DNA of 64,000 nucleotides from Streptomyces filipinensis. GTDB lineage: Bacteria > Actinomycetota > Actinomycetes > Streptomycetales > Streptomycetaceae. Shown one piece after another: positions 1-7,808 of this stretch (positions are counted from its first letter, which is position 1; each line of letters begins with the position of its first letter). The stretch spans positions 1 to 64,000 of the forward strand of contig NZ_BMTD01000029.1 of the NCBI RefSeq assembly GCF_014649495.1, given 5' to 3'. The translations under genes were made by a program, and so were the position numbers. The notes below the pieces were generated by a model that was not told the DNA's origin, ran no database searches, and saw nothing but the letters and a program-made list of their open reading frames with translations.

Positions 1-229
1 CCGGGTGGGCCTGCTCGAACTCCTTGCCCAAGGCGGTGAAGCTCTCCTTGAGCGAGGCGGCGGCGAACACGGTGACCGTGCCCGACAGCTTCGCGGACGC
101 GGAGCCGGCCTTGGCCGGCTTGGTGGAGGAGCCACTGGCGGAGGAGCAGGCGCTGAGTGCCATCAGGGCGGCGGCTCCCGCACCGGCCAGCTGCAGCGTT
201 CGCCGGGTCCGGCGCACGGAACGGGTCAT
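1..229 (-). CDS. modA: Molybdate ABC transporter substrate-binding lipoprotein ModA, 3' end missing
   Basis: This is the N-terminal 76 residues of a molybdate-binding protein that would deliver molybdate to a ModBC permease; the rest lies beyond the window edge. The start ATG (complement of 227-229) is followed by an Arg-rich n-region, a hydrophobic stretch and a lipobox-like LSAC near residue 30, so the mature protein should be lipid-anchored outside the membrane. After a Ser/Ala/Lys linker comes TVTVFAAASLKESFTALGKE, which matches the family's opening strand and anion-binding Ser motif. The divergent neighbour carries a molybdopterin-binding domain and the next gene is a TOBE regulator, which fits a molybdenum locus. 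The family identity is firm; the specificity (molybdate rather than tungstate) is inferred. Confidence 0.88.
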   Translation of the reverse strand, partial: MTRSVRRTRRTLQLAGAGAAALMALSACSSASGSSTKPAKAGSASAKLSGTVTVFAAASLKESFTALGKEFEQAHP

Positions 230-436
230 CACGGATCTACTCCTCGGGTCCTGTGGAACAACTGTCGCGCCCTGCCACGGACGGGGGCACCGACCGTGCG
301 GCGATGATAATGCCGCATCTGCCAGCTCGAAGTCTCCTGTGGCATCGCATGAGCCGCGAACCAGTGACTTGTAGCTTGCATGTGCGTTTGCACGGTGCGT
401 CACGGCGGGTACGGTGCTGCGGGGAGGTGGTCGCAG

Positions 437-925
437 GTGACGCTCGCGGGACTCGCCCTGACCGGCGATCTGGCCCGGCCCGCTCGGCTGACCGTGCCGG
501 ATCTGCGGCGCTGGCCGCAGCACCGGGTGGACGTCAGCTTCGAGTGCGCGACGAGTGGCGTCCAGCGCCACCGGTTCGCCGGCCCGCGCCTGTACGACGT
601 CCTCAGTGACGCGGGGCCCGGCTTCGACCCGGCGCGACGCAAGGACCGGCTGCGCTTTCTCATCGCCGTCACCGGCACCGACGGCCATCACGCGATGCTG
701 TCCTGGGCCGAGATCGACCCGGACTTCGCGGATGCGCCCGTCCTGCTGGGCGTGCGCATCGACGACACCCCGCTGGATGTGGCCGGGCCCCAGCTGGTGC
801 TCCCGCAGGACCGGTGCGGAGCACGGCACATCAGTGGGATCACGGCGATCCGTGTGGACGGCGGGTATCGGTGTGGCACTCCGGCACCGGCCGCACCCGC
901 TCACGCCGCAGCGGCAGCCCGCTGA
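437..925 (+). CDS. Molybdopterin-dependent oxidoreductase domain protein
   Basis: A 162-residue protein resembling the molybdopterin-binding fold of sulfite oxidase/YedY-type enzymes, but only that domain. Typical features are the opening TLAGLALTGDLARPARLTVPD, a central strand with RLRFLIAVTGTDGHHAMLSW, and the closing block GPQLVLPQDRCGARHISGIT. There is no signal peptide and no dimerisation domain, so it is at the short end for the family. The GTG at 437 was chosen because GGGGAGG lies just upstream at 421-427; an in-frame ATG at 380 would give 19 additional residues of unlikely sequence. It is divergent from modA and shares its intergenic region. Binding of Mo cofactor is inferred from the family; the substrate is unknown. 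Confidence 0.75.
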   Translation: MTLAGLALTGDLARPARLTVPDLRRWPQHRVDVSFECATSGVQRHRFAGPRLYDVLSDAGPGFDPARRKDRLRFLIAVTGTDGHHAMLSWAEIDPDFADAPVLLGVRIDDTPLDVAGPQLVLPQDRCGARHISGITAIRVDGGYRCGTPAPAAPAHAAAAAR

Positions 926-1037
926 ACCGGTCGTCCTCGGATCGTGAGGGCGTCCTGGTCCGGCCGAAGTGCGCGCCGCAAGCCCTCAGCCCGACGCCCT
1001 CAGCCCCACGGCCCGCTGTCCGTGCGGCCGGGTGGTG

Positions 1038-1433
1038 TCAGACGCGGTCGATGTGCACGTTGGTGGACTTCACGCGCGCGGTGGCCTCCATGCCGACCTC
1101 CAGGCCCAGTTCCTCGACGGCCTCCCGGGTCAGCAGAGAGACCAGCCGGTGCGGGCCGGCCTGGATCTCCACCTGGGCGGCGACGTCACCGAGCTTGATC
1201 GCCGTGACGATGCCGGGGAAGGCGTTGCGGACGGAGGTGTAGGAGGCGTCCTCCTCGCCGCCACCCGCCTTGGCTAGTTCCACGGAGAACGCGGCGAGGT
1301 CCCTGCCGTCGATGAGCCGCCGCCCGGACTCGTCGCGATGGGTCGCCACCCGGCCCGCGTCGGCCCAGCGGCGGGCGGTGTCCGGGCTCACGCCGAGCAG
1401 CCGCGCCGCTTGGCCGATCGTGTAGGACTGCAT
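1038..1433 (-). CDS. HTH-TOBE molybdate-responsive regulator / molbindin
   Basis: A 131-residue two-domain protein. Residues 3-50 form a MerR/excisionase-type helix-turn-helix (YTIGQAARLLGVSPDTARRW then RRLIDGRDLAAF); residues 65-131 form a single TOBE/Mop domain (SVRNAFPGIVTAIKLGDVAA, ending KSTNVHIDR), a fold that binds molybdate or tungstate oxyanions. It is therefore a small ModE analogue that probably controls molybdate uptake or Mo-enzyme genes. modA lies about 0.8 kb away. The ATG at 1433 is preferred; a GTG at 1442 is in frame. A dyad at 1492-1509 sits just upstream. Molybdate sensing is known for the domain; the regulon is inferred. Confidence 0.85.
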   Translation of the reverse strand: MQSYTIGQAARLLGVSPDTARRWADAGRVATHRDESGRRLIDGRDLAAFSVELAKAGGGEEDASYTSVRNAFPGIVTAIKLGDVAAQVEIQAGPHRLVSLLTREAVEELGLEVGMEATARVKSTNVHIDRV

Positions 1434-1491
1434 GCCGGTCACGATAGGGCCACCGGCGGGGAACCGTGGACGTGGGGTTGGCCGTTGGGTA

Positions 1492-1509
1492 TAACGCGAT
1501 ATAGCGTTA
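1492..1509. promoter_or_regulatory. Candidate operator between HTH-TOBE regulator and DUF1707 gene
   Basis: Perfect inverted repeat TAACGC-N6-GCGTTA in an AT-richer patch between two divergent genes. Read on the minus strand it contains CGCTATAT followed by CGTTATA, which resembles the half-sites described for proteobacterial ModE operators. It may be the autoregulatory site of the neighbouring HTH-TOBE protein. The dyad is seen directly; the binding protein is inferred. Confidence 0.5.
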
Positions 1510-1559
1510 GTGCGCGAGAGTGGGCTCCCTGCGGGGACGTGCTGAATCGGGGTGAGGGT

Positions 1560-2141
1560 ATGGCGGCCGAGCTGCTGCACACGGAGATGCCGTCCGGACT
1601 GCGTGCCTCGCACGCGGACCGGGACCGGGTGGTGGACGTGCTCACGGGCGCGGCCGGAGACGGCCGGATCACGGCCGAGGAGCTGGACGAGCGGCTGAGC
1701 GCCGCGCTGTCGGCCCGCACGCTCGGCGAGCTCGCGGTGCTCACCGCCGATCTGCCGCCGGTGCCAGGCGCGGCACCGGCCAAGGACGCCGTGCGGATCG
1801 AGCAGCGGGGGGCGTCGGCCAGGCGCGCGGGCGGCTGGTCCGTGCCGCGCCTTATGGAGATCGAGTCCGCCTGGGGAGACGTGACCCTGGACTTCTCCAG
1901 CGCGGTGATCACTCAGGACACACTCCGCATCGACCTGGACATGCGCGGCGGCACCCTGCGGCTGATCACCCGGCCCGGCGTGGTCGTGGACGCCGACTCG
2001 CTGGTGATCGACTACGGCGAGAGCAAGGTGCGGCCCGCCGGCGGTCCGGGGGCGCCGGTCGTGCTCCGCGTGGAGGTGCACGGCCGGCTCGGCATGGGAC
2101 GGCTGGAGGTACGGCCGCCCAGGCGGTGGTTCGGCGGGTAG
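1560..2141 (+). CDS. DUF1707 domain protein
   Basis: A 193-residue protein with an N-terminal DUF1707 (SHOCT-like) domain at about residues 12-62, recognisable by RASHADRDRVVDVLTGAAGD and the ITAEELDERL helix. The C-terminal half is beta-rich with a DUF2154-like strand pattern (LDFSSAVI, LDMRGGTLRLITRPGVVVD). No signal peptide or membrane segment is present. In actinobacteria DUF1707 often sits on small proteins of unknown function, some membrane-linked. The ATG at 1560 has GGGGTGAGGG immediately upstream; longer readings would run through the operator-like dyad. Function unknown. Confidence 0.85.
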   Translation: MAAELLHTEMPSGLRASHADRDRVVDVLTGAAGDGRITAEELDERLSAALSARTLGELAVLTADLPPVPGAAPAKDAVRIEQRGASARRAGGWSVPRLMEIESAWGDVTLDFSSAVITQDTLRIDLDMRGGTLRLITRPGVVVDADSLVIDYGESKVRPAGGPGAPVVLRVEVHGRLGMGRLEVRPPRRWFGG

Positions 2142-2220
2142 GCCCGGCCCGCGTGGTCCCTGGGGCGGACCGGCCGCGCGTACGGCCCTCCGGGCGGGTC
2201 CCGACGGGCCGCGCCCGGTC

Positions 2221-4176
2221 TCACCCGGTGTGCACCCGGGGCCGGCGCTCCCGGTTCGGCTCCGCCTCGCGCAGTACCTCACGGGTGACCGGAGCGACCT
2301 CGCCCTGGCCGAAGAGGAAGAAGCGCAGGAAGTTGGCGAACGGGTTGCCCTCGGTCCACTCGAAGTAGATGTGCGGGGTGCAGCCGGTGACGTCCCGGAC
2401 GTGGAGCAGCAGCGCGGCCAGCGCGTTGGGGATGGACGCGGACTCCAGGGTCAGCACGCGGTAGCGGCCGTGCAGCACCTCGCCGCGCACGGTCAGGCCC
2501 GCCTCGAACTCGGAGGGGTCGGTGACCGTGACCTCGACGAAGACGAAGTCCTCCTGCTCGGGCATGTCGTTGTCGGCGCGGATCTGCTCGATCTTGTCGC
2601 GGTACTCGGCCTTGTCGCGGTGCCCGGGCTCGTTGGCGATGAACCGCATCTTGCGGCTGGCCATGTCCCGGATGAATCGTTCCGCCAGCGGATCGAGGGT
2701 CATGCTGGTCACGCGCAGTTCGAAGGCGCGGGCCAGCCGGGAGGCCAGCGAGACGAGGATGATGCCGGCGATGAAGCAGGCACCGATCTTCACACCGTCG
2801 GGGCGCTCGATGACGTTCACGACGGTCGTGTAGAGGAACACCGCCGAGATCACCGCGAAGCCGATGGTCCAGTTGCGCTGCTGGGCCTTGCGCGCGGCGA
2901 TGGTCACCGCGATGGCGGCCGAGCTGATCAGCACCAGCACACCGGTGGCGTAGGCGCCGCCCTGCTTGTCGACGTTGGCGTCGAAGATCCAGGTGACCAG
3001 GAACGCGACCAGGGTGAAGACGATCACCATCGGACGCACCGCGCGGGCCCAGTGCGGGGCCATGCCGTAGCGGGGCAGATAGCGCGGCATCAGGTTGAGC
3101 AGGCCCGCCATGGCGGAGGCGCCGGCGAACCACAGGATGGCGATGGTCGAGATGTCGTAGACCGTGCCGAAGGCGCCGCCGAGGTACTGGTGCGCGAGGT
3201 AGGCGAGGGCGCGGCCGTTGGCCCGACCGCCCGCCTTGAACTCGTTCTCCGGGATCAGCAGCGTGGTGATGAAGCTGGTGGCGATCAGGAAGCAGCTCAT
3301 GATGAGGGCTGCGGTGGTCAGCAGCTTCTTGGTGTCGCGGATCCGGCCGGTCGGCTTCTCCTCGGTGTCCCCGGCGTCGCCCTGGACGTGCGGCATGACG
3401 GCGACACCGGTCTCGAAGCCCGACAGACCGAGGGCGAGTTTCGGGAAGACGATCAGCGCCACACCGACCATGACGAACACGTTGCCGTGTTCCGCCGTCA
3501 GGGCGGTGGTCCAGTCGGTGACGACATGCCCGGCGGTGAGGACGTGCCACAGGCCGACGATCACGACGACCAGGTTGAGCGCGAGGTAGATGCCGACCAG
3601 GGCGACCGCGACGCCGATCGCCTCCAGGAAGCCCTTGAGGAAGACCGCGCCGAGCAGCGCCACCAGGAACAGGGTGATGATCATCTGGTGGCCGTGCAGG
3701 GTGCTGGTCAGGTGGGGGTTCTCCACCAGGTGGGTGGAGGCGTCGGCGGCCGACAGGGTGATGGTGATGAGGAAGTCGGTGGCCGCGAAGCCCAGCAGCG
3801 TGAGCACGAACAGCTTGCCCTGCCAGAACGAGAGCAGCCGCTCCAGCATCGAGATGGAGCCCTCGCCGTGCGGGCTCTCTTCGGCCACCCGGCGGTAGAC
3901 CGGCAGGGCGCCGGCCAGGGTCACGATGACCAGGACGATCGTGGCGATCGGCGAGAGCAGACCGGCCGCCAGGGCCGCGATGCCCGGCTGGTAACCGAGG
4001 GTCGAGAAGTAGTCCACACCGGTCAGGCACATCACGCGCCACCAGCGCTGGCCCTTGTGCGGGGGCTCCGGTTCGGCGTGGGGTCCGGTGTGGCCGCCGT
4101 GCTTGCCCATGTCGGACAGCCCCTCCAGCATCCAGTTGCGCAGGCGACTGGGAGGGGGGTGCTCGGTCGTGGCCAT
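2221..4176 (-). CDS. APC-superfamily permease with cytoplasmic C-terminal domain
   Basis: A 651-residue transporter. A polar N-terminus of about 50 residues leads into roughly twelve hydrophobic segments (from GVDYFSTLGYQPGIAALAAG to IGACFIAGIILVSLASRLAR near residue 500), then a soluble domain of about 140 residues. GYQPG in the first membrane segment and the overall size resemble APC amino-acid permeases and the KimA/KUP-like potassium transporters of the same superfamily; the long soluble tail favours an ion or regulated transporter but does not settle it. The leader upstream is GC-rich with TTAACGC and an AGGAG ribosome site. No ydaO (c-di-AMP) riboswitch signature was seen. Substrate unknown. 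Confidence 0.85.
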   Translation of the reverse strand: MATTEHPPPSRLRNWMLEGLSDMGKHGGHTGPHAEPEPPHKGQRWWRVMCLTGVDYFSTLGYQPGIAALAAGLLSPIATIVLVIVTLAGALPVYRRVAEESPHGEGSISMLERLLSFWQGKLFVLTLLGFAATDFLITITLSAADASTHLVENPHLTSTLHGHQMIITLFLVALLGAVFLKGFLEAIGVAVALVGIYLALNLVVVIVGLWHVLTAGHVVTDWTTALTAEHGNVFVMVGVALIVFPKLALGLSGFETGVAVMPHVQGDAGDTEEKPTGRIRDTKKLLTTAALIMSCFLIATSFITTLLIPENEFKAGGRANGRALAYLAHQYLGGAFGTVYDISTIAILWFAGASAMAGLLNLMPRYLPRYGMAPHWARAVRPMVIVFTLVAFLVTWIFDANVDKQGGAYATGVLVLISSAAIAVTIAARKAQQRNWTIGFAVISAVFLYTTVVNVIERPDGVKIGACFIAGIILVSLASRLARAFELRVTSMTLDPLAERFIRDMASRKMRFIANEPGHRDKAEYRDKIEQIRADNDMPEQEDFVFVEVTVTDPSEFEAGLTVRGEVLHGRYRVLTLESASIPNALAALLLHVRDVTGCTPHIYFEWTEGNPFANFLRFFLFGQGEVAPVTREVLREAEPNRERRPRVHTG

Positions 4177-4441
4177 CAGCGTGCTCCTGTGTGCGGCTCA
4201 GCTCTTTCCGGCCATCACGCGGACGGCGGCACCAGCGTATGCAGAGAGTGACGCGTGGGCCCATGGATCCGGGCTCGGGAGGCGTCAATCTTGCGTTAAG
4301 AATGGCGCGAGAGCAGTAAGGGCGCATCAAGAAGGCGAGGCCGGAGCCGGTCGCCGGGGGCGCTGCGGTCCGGGTCGGCGGCTTGGGCCGCGGCGTCCGG
4401 GGTGGCCACCGAGTGTCATGTTCTGGCGCCGGGGCACCGCC

Positions 4442-4999
4442 TCACTTCATGCCGGAGGCCCGGAACACGCCCAGGGCCGTCTCGCGGTCGATGCGTCGGG
4501 CGAGGCGGTGCAGGGCCGTCGTGCCGCACAGCAGGGTGCCGGCCGCCTCGGACACCCGGGCGCCCTCGTCGAGCAGGTACCACAGGCCGGGATTGCGGAT
4601 CAGCACCTCGGGGTCGATCTCGGCCCGGTTGCCGAGGGCGTCGCGCAGGACCAGCCGTTGGGACACGCCGTCGATCGGGCGCACCGCGACCAGCAGGTCG
4701 GTGCGGACCCGGCGGGTGCGCAGCAGACGGCGGGTGGCCAGCCAGCCCGCACCGGCCGACACCCGCACCGGGAGCAGGACGAGGAGCAGCAGGAGCGCGA
4801 CAGTCAGCCACAGGGCACCGCGCCACCAGGTGAGGGAGCCGGCCGCCCCGTCGACGAACAGCAGCAGTCCGAGCAGCACACCGGCGCAGCGCAGCGACGC
4901 GCGTACGTCCGCTGCCCGGTCCCGGTCCTCCACCACGCCGGGGGTTGCGGTCGGGTGCGAGCCGGTGCGCCGGGTATGTGTGTCGTCGCGGTGCCTCAT
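4442..4999 (-). CDS. Two-helix membrane protein of unknown function
   Basis: A 185-residue protein. After a charged N-terminus it has two hydrophobic helices at about residues 37-55 (RCAGVLLGLLLFVDG) and 60-80 (GALWLTVALLLLLVLLPVRV), then a cytoplasmic domain with DLLVAVRPIDGVSQRLVLRD and EIDPEVLIRNPGLWYLLDEG. The soluble part looks like a small beta domain followed by an alpha segment. It lies in the same orientation between the permease and a universal stress protein gene, but spacing on both sides is over 200 bases, so an operon is not evident. The ATG at 4999 is the best start, although its ribosome site is weak. Function not recognised. Confidence 0.75.
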   Translation of the reverse strand: MRHRDDTHTRRTGSHPTATPGVVEDRDRAADVRASLRCAGVLLGLLLFVDGAAGSLTWWRGALWLTVALLLLLVLLPVRVSAGAGWLATRRLLRTRRVRTDLLVAVRPIDGVSQRLVLRDALGNRAEIDPEVLIRNPGLWYLLDEGARVSEAAGTLLCGTTALHRLARRIDRETALGVFRASGMK

Positions 5000-5180
5000 G
5001 TCTGGGACGGTAGACAGTCCTGGCCCCGGCGGAGCTCGGTCGCAGCGCACCTTGACGGTCTTCCGACGGCGGAGGGGCCGCTTTTGACGCCGCGTTGACA
5101 CCGACCCGGCGCGTTGCCGTGGTGCGCGGGTCTGCGGGGTGCTGAGCACCGCGCTGTCCGGGGGCGCCCCAGCGCGGTCA

Positions 5181-5211
5181 CCGGCCCCCGGCGAGACTCG
5201 GCGGGGGCCGG
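5181..5211 (-). terminator. Hairpin terminator after universal stress protein gene
   Basis: CCGGCCCCC pairs perfectly with GGGGGCCGG across a 13-base loop, about 20 bases past the stop codon of the minus-strand stress-protein gene. There is no U-tract, as is usual in Streptomyces. Confidence 0.55.
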
Positions 5212-5232
5212 GGCGCCTCTTCGGGGACGCCT

Positions 5233-5763
5233 TCACAGGCCCCGGATGTCCATGCGCAGATGCCAGGTGTTGCGCCGGTGGACGGAGAGCAGTTGCGACT
5301 CCAGGGGGGAGGGGGGCACCGCGAGCACGGGGCAGACCGCGTGCGCCAGACAGTGCCGGGAGACCCGGCCCGAGAAGGCGCGTTGCAGACCGCGGCGGCC
5401 GGCGCCCACGACGAGGACGTCGTTCTCCCGGTTCGCCGTCGCCACCAGGGCCGGGCCCGGGGCGCCACGGACGATGACGGCGTGCACCGGCACACCAGGC
5501 GTCCGGCCGCCGAAGATCTCCTCCAGCACCGAGGCCAGCCGCTGCCTGGCCAGCCGCTGCCAGTCCTCGACCAGCAGACCGGCGGCGGGGGAGCGGCGCG
5601 CGGCCGGATCCCCGCCCGGCGGCTCCCAGGCCAGCACCGGCCACAGTTCGGCTCCCAGGCGCAGGGCCAGCGCGGTGGCCCTGCGCAGGGCCGTGACGCT
5701 GCCCAGGGATCCGCTGACACCCACCACCACCCGAGCGGCCGCCGAGACGTCGTAACCGGACAT
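5233..5763 (-). CDS. Universal stress protein (single UspA domain)
   Basis: A 176-residue single-domain UspA-family protein. The first strand RVVVGVSGSLGSVTALRRA carries the family's nucleotide-site residues, the middle strands are VPVHAVIVRGAPGPALV and NDVLVVGAGRRG, and the ATP-loop-like segment GRRGLQRAFSGRVS follows, with HAVCPVLAVP as the last strand. The usual G-x2-G-x9-G(S/T) is present as GRRG...SGR, with Arg instead of Ser/Thr at the end, so ATP binding may be altered. The ATG at 5763 has GGTGGAG close upstream. Such proteins respond to hypoxia, starvation or dormancy in actinomycetes; the partner is unknown. Confidence 0.9.
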   Translation of the reverse strand: MSGYDVSAAARVVVGVSGSLGSVTALRRATALALRLGAELWPVLAWEPPGGDPAARRSPAAGLLVEDWQRLARQRLASVLEEIFGGRTPGVPVHAVIVRGAPGPALVATANRENDVLVVGAGRRGLQRAFSGRVSRHCLAHAVCPVLAVPPSPLESQLLSVHRRNTWHLRMDIRGL

Positions 5764-5926
5764 CACTCCACCGTTCCTCGCGGGCGACGCCGAGGTCTCT
5801 CGCGCGGACGTGCCCGCCCTGCAAGGCCCGTTGCTTCCTTCCATCCCACTCCCGTGGCGGCGATTCGACCAGCCGGGCGACGGTGATTTTCCGGCCGCTG
5901 CCACCGACGCGTTTCGGCCACCTCGC

Positions 5927-6012
5927 CGTGAAGAAGCTCAAGTCCGCCCGGGATCACCCCGCTCGCGCTGGCCGGCAAGGAGAGCTGGACCGGCATGTAC
6001 TACCGGGCGTAG
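5927..6012 (+). pseudogene. Remnant of a sugar ABC transporter solute-binding protein
   Basis: Within the 378-base gap between two minus-strand genes, a plus-strand stretch translates as AVKKLKS(A) in one frame and, after one inserted base near 5948, as GITPLALAGKESWTGMYY in the next, ending at a stop at 6010-6012. This resembles the 'KLKAAGITPIALGGKDxWPG' segment of family-1 carbohydrate-binding lipoproteins. No start, signal peptide or remaining body of the protein is present. It appears to be the residue of a deleted and frameshifted transporter gene. The rest of the gap shows no gene. The similarity is from memory of the family and short, so moderate confidence. Confidence 0.45.
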
Positions 6013-6141
6013 TCGCCACCAGGCGCCGCCGGAGGCGGTGCGCCAGCGTCCGGCCACGGTCCGTAGCCGGACCCGGACACACGTCGGGGCCGGTGCGCAC
6101 CGGATGTGCGCGGCCGGCCCCTCAGGTCGCTCCCGCTCCGC

Positions 6142-6378
6142 TCAGGCGGCGGTCATCACCCGCTCCGCACCGAGCGGACGGTGCGGAGCGATGATGCTGC
6201 CGTCGGGCAGCAGCTCACCGGTGTCCTCGAAGAGCAGGACGCCGTTGCACAGCAGGCTCCACCCCTGCTCCGGGTGGTGCGCCACGAGACGGGCGGACTC
6301 CCGGTCGGCGGACTCGGCTGGCGGACACGGCGGCTGGTGCTGGCACATGGGTGGGATCTTTCGCTCTGTCGTGGTCAT
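6142..6378 (-). CDS. DUF5999 family small protein
   Basis: A 78-residue Streptomyces-conserved protein. It begins with a short Cys/His-rich block (MCQHQPPCPPAESADRESAR), continues with VAHHPEQGWSLLCNGVLLFE and ends DTGELLPDGSIIAPHRP, the usual DUF5999 pattern. The early Cys-His cluster with the later Cys could bind a metal, but this has not been shown. The ATG at 6378 has GGGGGA seven bases upstream. It stands alone with its own upstream region. Function unknown. Confidence 0.85.
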   Translation of the reverse strand: MTTTERKIPPMCQHQPPCPPAESADRESARLVAHHPEQGWSLLCNGVLLFEDTGELLPDGSIIAPHRPLGAERVMTAA

Positions 6379-6581
6379 GGCCGTCCCCCGTCGTGATAAG
6401 TCGGTCGGAACCCAGTGTTGCCCTCTGGGCGGCGTTCCGCAGGGATTTCGCAGCACCGCTTCTCACAGGTTCATGACGCGTCACCCGCCCGGACGGTTCA
6501 GTCCAAGTGCACGGTCACTTCGGGTGGTTCCGAGTGGCCGGATAGGGCTAGTCCATGCAGCCCAGGGCTCCTGACATGGTC

Positions 6582-6613
6582 GTACCCCGCCTGCCGTGCG
6601 GGCAGCGGGGTAC
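6582..6613 (-). terminator. Strong hairpin terminator
   Basis: GTACCCCG, a bulged C, and CTGCC pair with GGCAG and CGGGGTAC around a GTGCG loop, just past the stop of the minus-strand gene that ends at 6629. The stem has 13 pairs and no U-tract. Confidence 0.65.
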
Positions 6614-6628
6614 GCGGGGCGTCGTCCG

Positions 6629-7231
6629 TCAGGCGACGGGCGAGTCGAGCACGGGCGGTCCGAGCAGCGGAAGAGGGGTCGCGCGATGGGTCAGCACCGG
6701 CAGCAACTCGGTGACCCGGAACAGGCGGTGCGCCGGTATGCCGGGCGGGGCCGGCGCCAGCGGGACGAGCAGGTCGGTGCCCCCCGGGTGTCCCTCGGCT
6801 CCGTCGGCGGTGGTGTCGCCGTGCAGCCACAGGGTCAGCATGTACAGGCCGGGCACGGACAGCAGCCGCGCCTGGTACGGCTGTTGCAGCGCCTCGGCCT
6901 GGTGCAGGGCGCGCTCGGTGGAGGCGACGTAGGGGCCCTCGAAGAAGTGCGAGAAGGCCCAGCCGTCGGGCGTGAGCATGGTCTCCGCCGCGGCCACCGC
7001 CCGGTCGCCGCAGCGGATCAGGAAGCGCCAGCCGGCCAGCCGGGTCGTGGACAGACCCTGGGCGGTGATCCGGTCCAGCACATGTACCGGCAGCGGGAGT
7101 TCGGGTGTCGTCGGGCCCTGCGCGGCGCGCAGGGAGGGGGTGCGGGCCTCCCGTACCGCGGTGGGCGAACCCAGGGCGGTGAGGACGGAACGCAGGGCAG
7201 GCGCGGGGGCAGGGGGCACGTGCAGCGGCAT
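6629..7231 (-). CDS. Conserved hypothetical protein
   Basis: A 200-residue soluble protein with no recognised domain. A Pro/Ala-rich N-terminus leads into LPVHVLDRITAQGL, GWRFLIRCGDRAVAAAETML, a segment rich in aromatic residues (WAFSHFFEGPYVASTERAL), and a later Leu-rich block LLSVPGLYMLTLWLHGD. The pattern looks like a compact alpha/beta fold. The ATG at 7231 was chosen because AGAGAGG lies just upstream; the open frame continues 63 residues further with unlikely composition. It is transcribed away from the glutamate-cysteine ligase gene across a long AT-richer spacer. I cannot assign a function. Confidence 0.75.
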   Translation of the reverse strand: MPLHVPPAPAPALRSVLTALGSPTAVREARTPSLRAAQGPTTPELPLPVHVLDRITAQGLSTTRLAGWRFLIRCGDRAVAAAETMLTPDGWAFSHFFEGPYVASTERALHQAEALQQPYQARLLSVPGLYMLTLWLHGDTTADGAEGHPGGTDLLVPLAPAPPGIPAHRLFRVTELLPVLTHRATPLPLLGPPVLDSPVA

Positions 7232-7808
7232 GTGGGTCGCCTCTCTCGTACGACAGGCGCGGCGGCGCGAGGAGGGGGGTGGGGCTGGGGCGGACGGCGC
7301 TGTCTGCTCACGCAAGGCCGGAAGGGATGAGGCCCGGGTCGGTGAACGAGGGTGCGGCTCGGCCTGCCGCCCGTCCCGGGACGGCCTGAACACGGCAGGA
7401 ACCAGGACCGAGGGCGTCACCCTTCTGCCTTGTGGGCGAAGTTTATACGACGCGTGTTCGGCCGATGTTTCATCTATCCGATTTTGGAAGGTCGCGCAAG
7501 CCGGTAATAAGCCGCAGATTTGCGGGACTCCTCCTGATTTCCCGGCCGGTTGCCGCCGCTGACCTCGTCATACGCGCCGGTAACGGTAGGCCGAATGTCA
7601 TCGGCGTTTTTCACGAGGCGTTCCGGGCACTCGAAGGTGCACACTGCGGCATGCCCCGTGAATGTGCCGCGGGGAACATTCCGAAAGAGTAGCGGGCGCC
7701 GGGTCCGCGCGGGACGTTATCGATCGCTTCCGCTGGGCATCATCCCCCCTGACCCGGGAGCCCCGGCGGCCGGATCGTCGGCCCGCCCATCCGAGGAGGG
7801 ACACTTCG
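7232..7808. other. 577-base gene-free divergent spacer with AT-rich core
   Basis: The middle of this spacer (about 7435-7660) is clearly less GC-rich than the surrounding genes and contains TTTATACG, CATCTATCC and GGTAATAAG. It separates two divergent genes and probably holds promoters for both. Open frames crossing it have poor codon use, so no gene is called. No clear riboswitch or inverted repeat was recognised. Confidence 0.5.

Noticed and set aside
2230..4251. 673-codon plus-strand open frame
   Set aside because: It is the antisense of the permease gene; Asp/Gly/Val-rich translation without family pattern.
4177..4440. Possible ydaO (c-di-AMP) riboswitch before the permease
   Set aside because: The conserved ydaO segments could not be found; only TTAACGC and a ribosome site are visible.
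7432..7692. 86-codon plus-strand frame in the AT-rich spacer
   Set aside because: Third-position composition and lack of ribosome site do not support coding.
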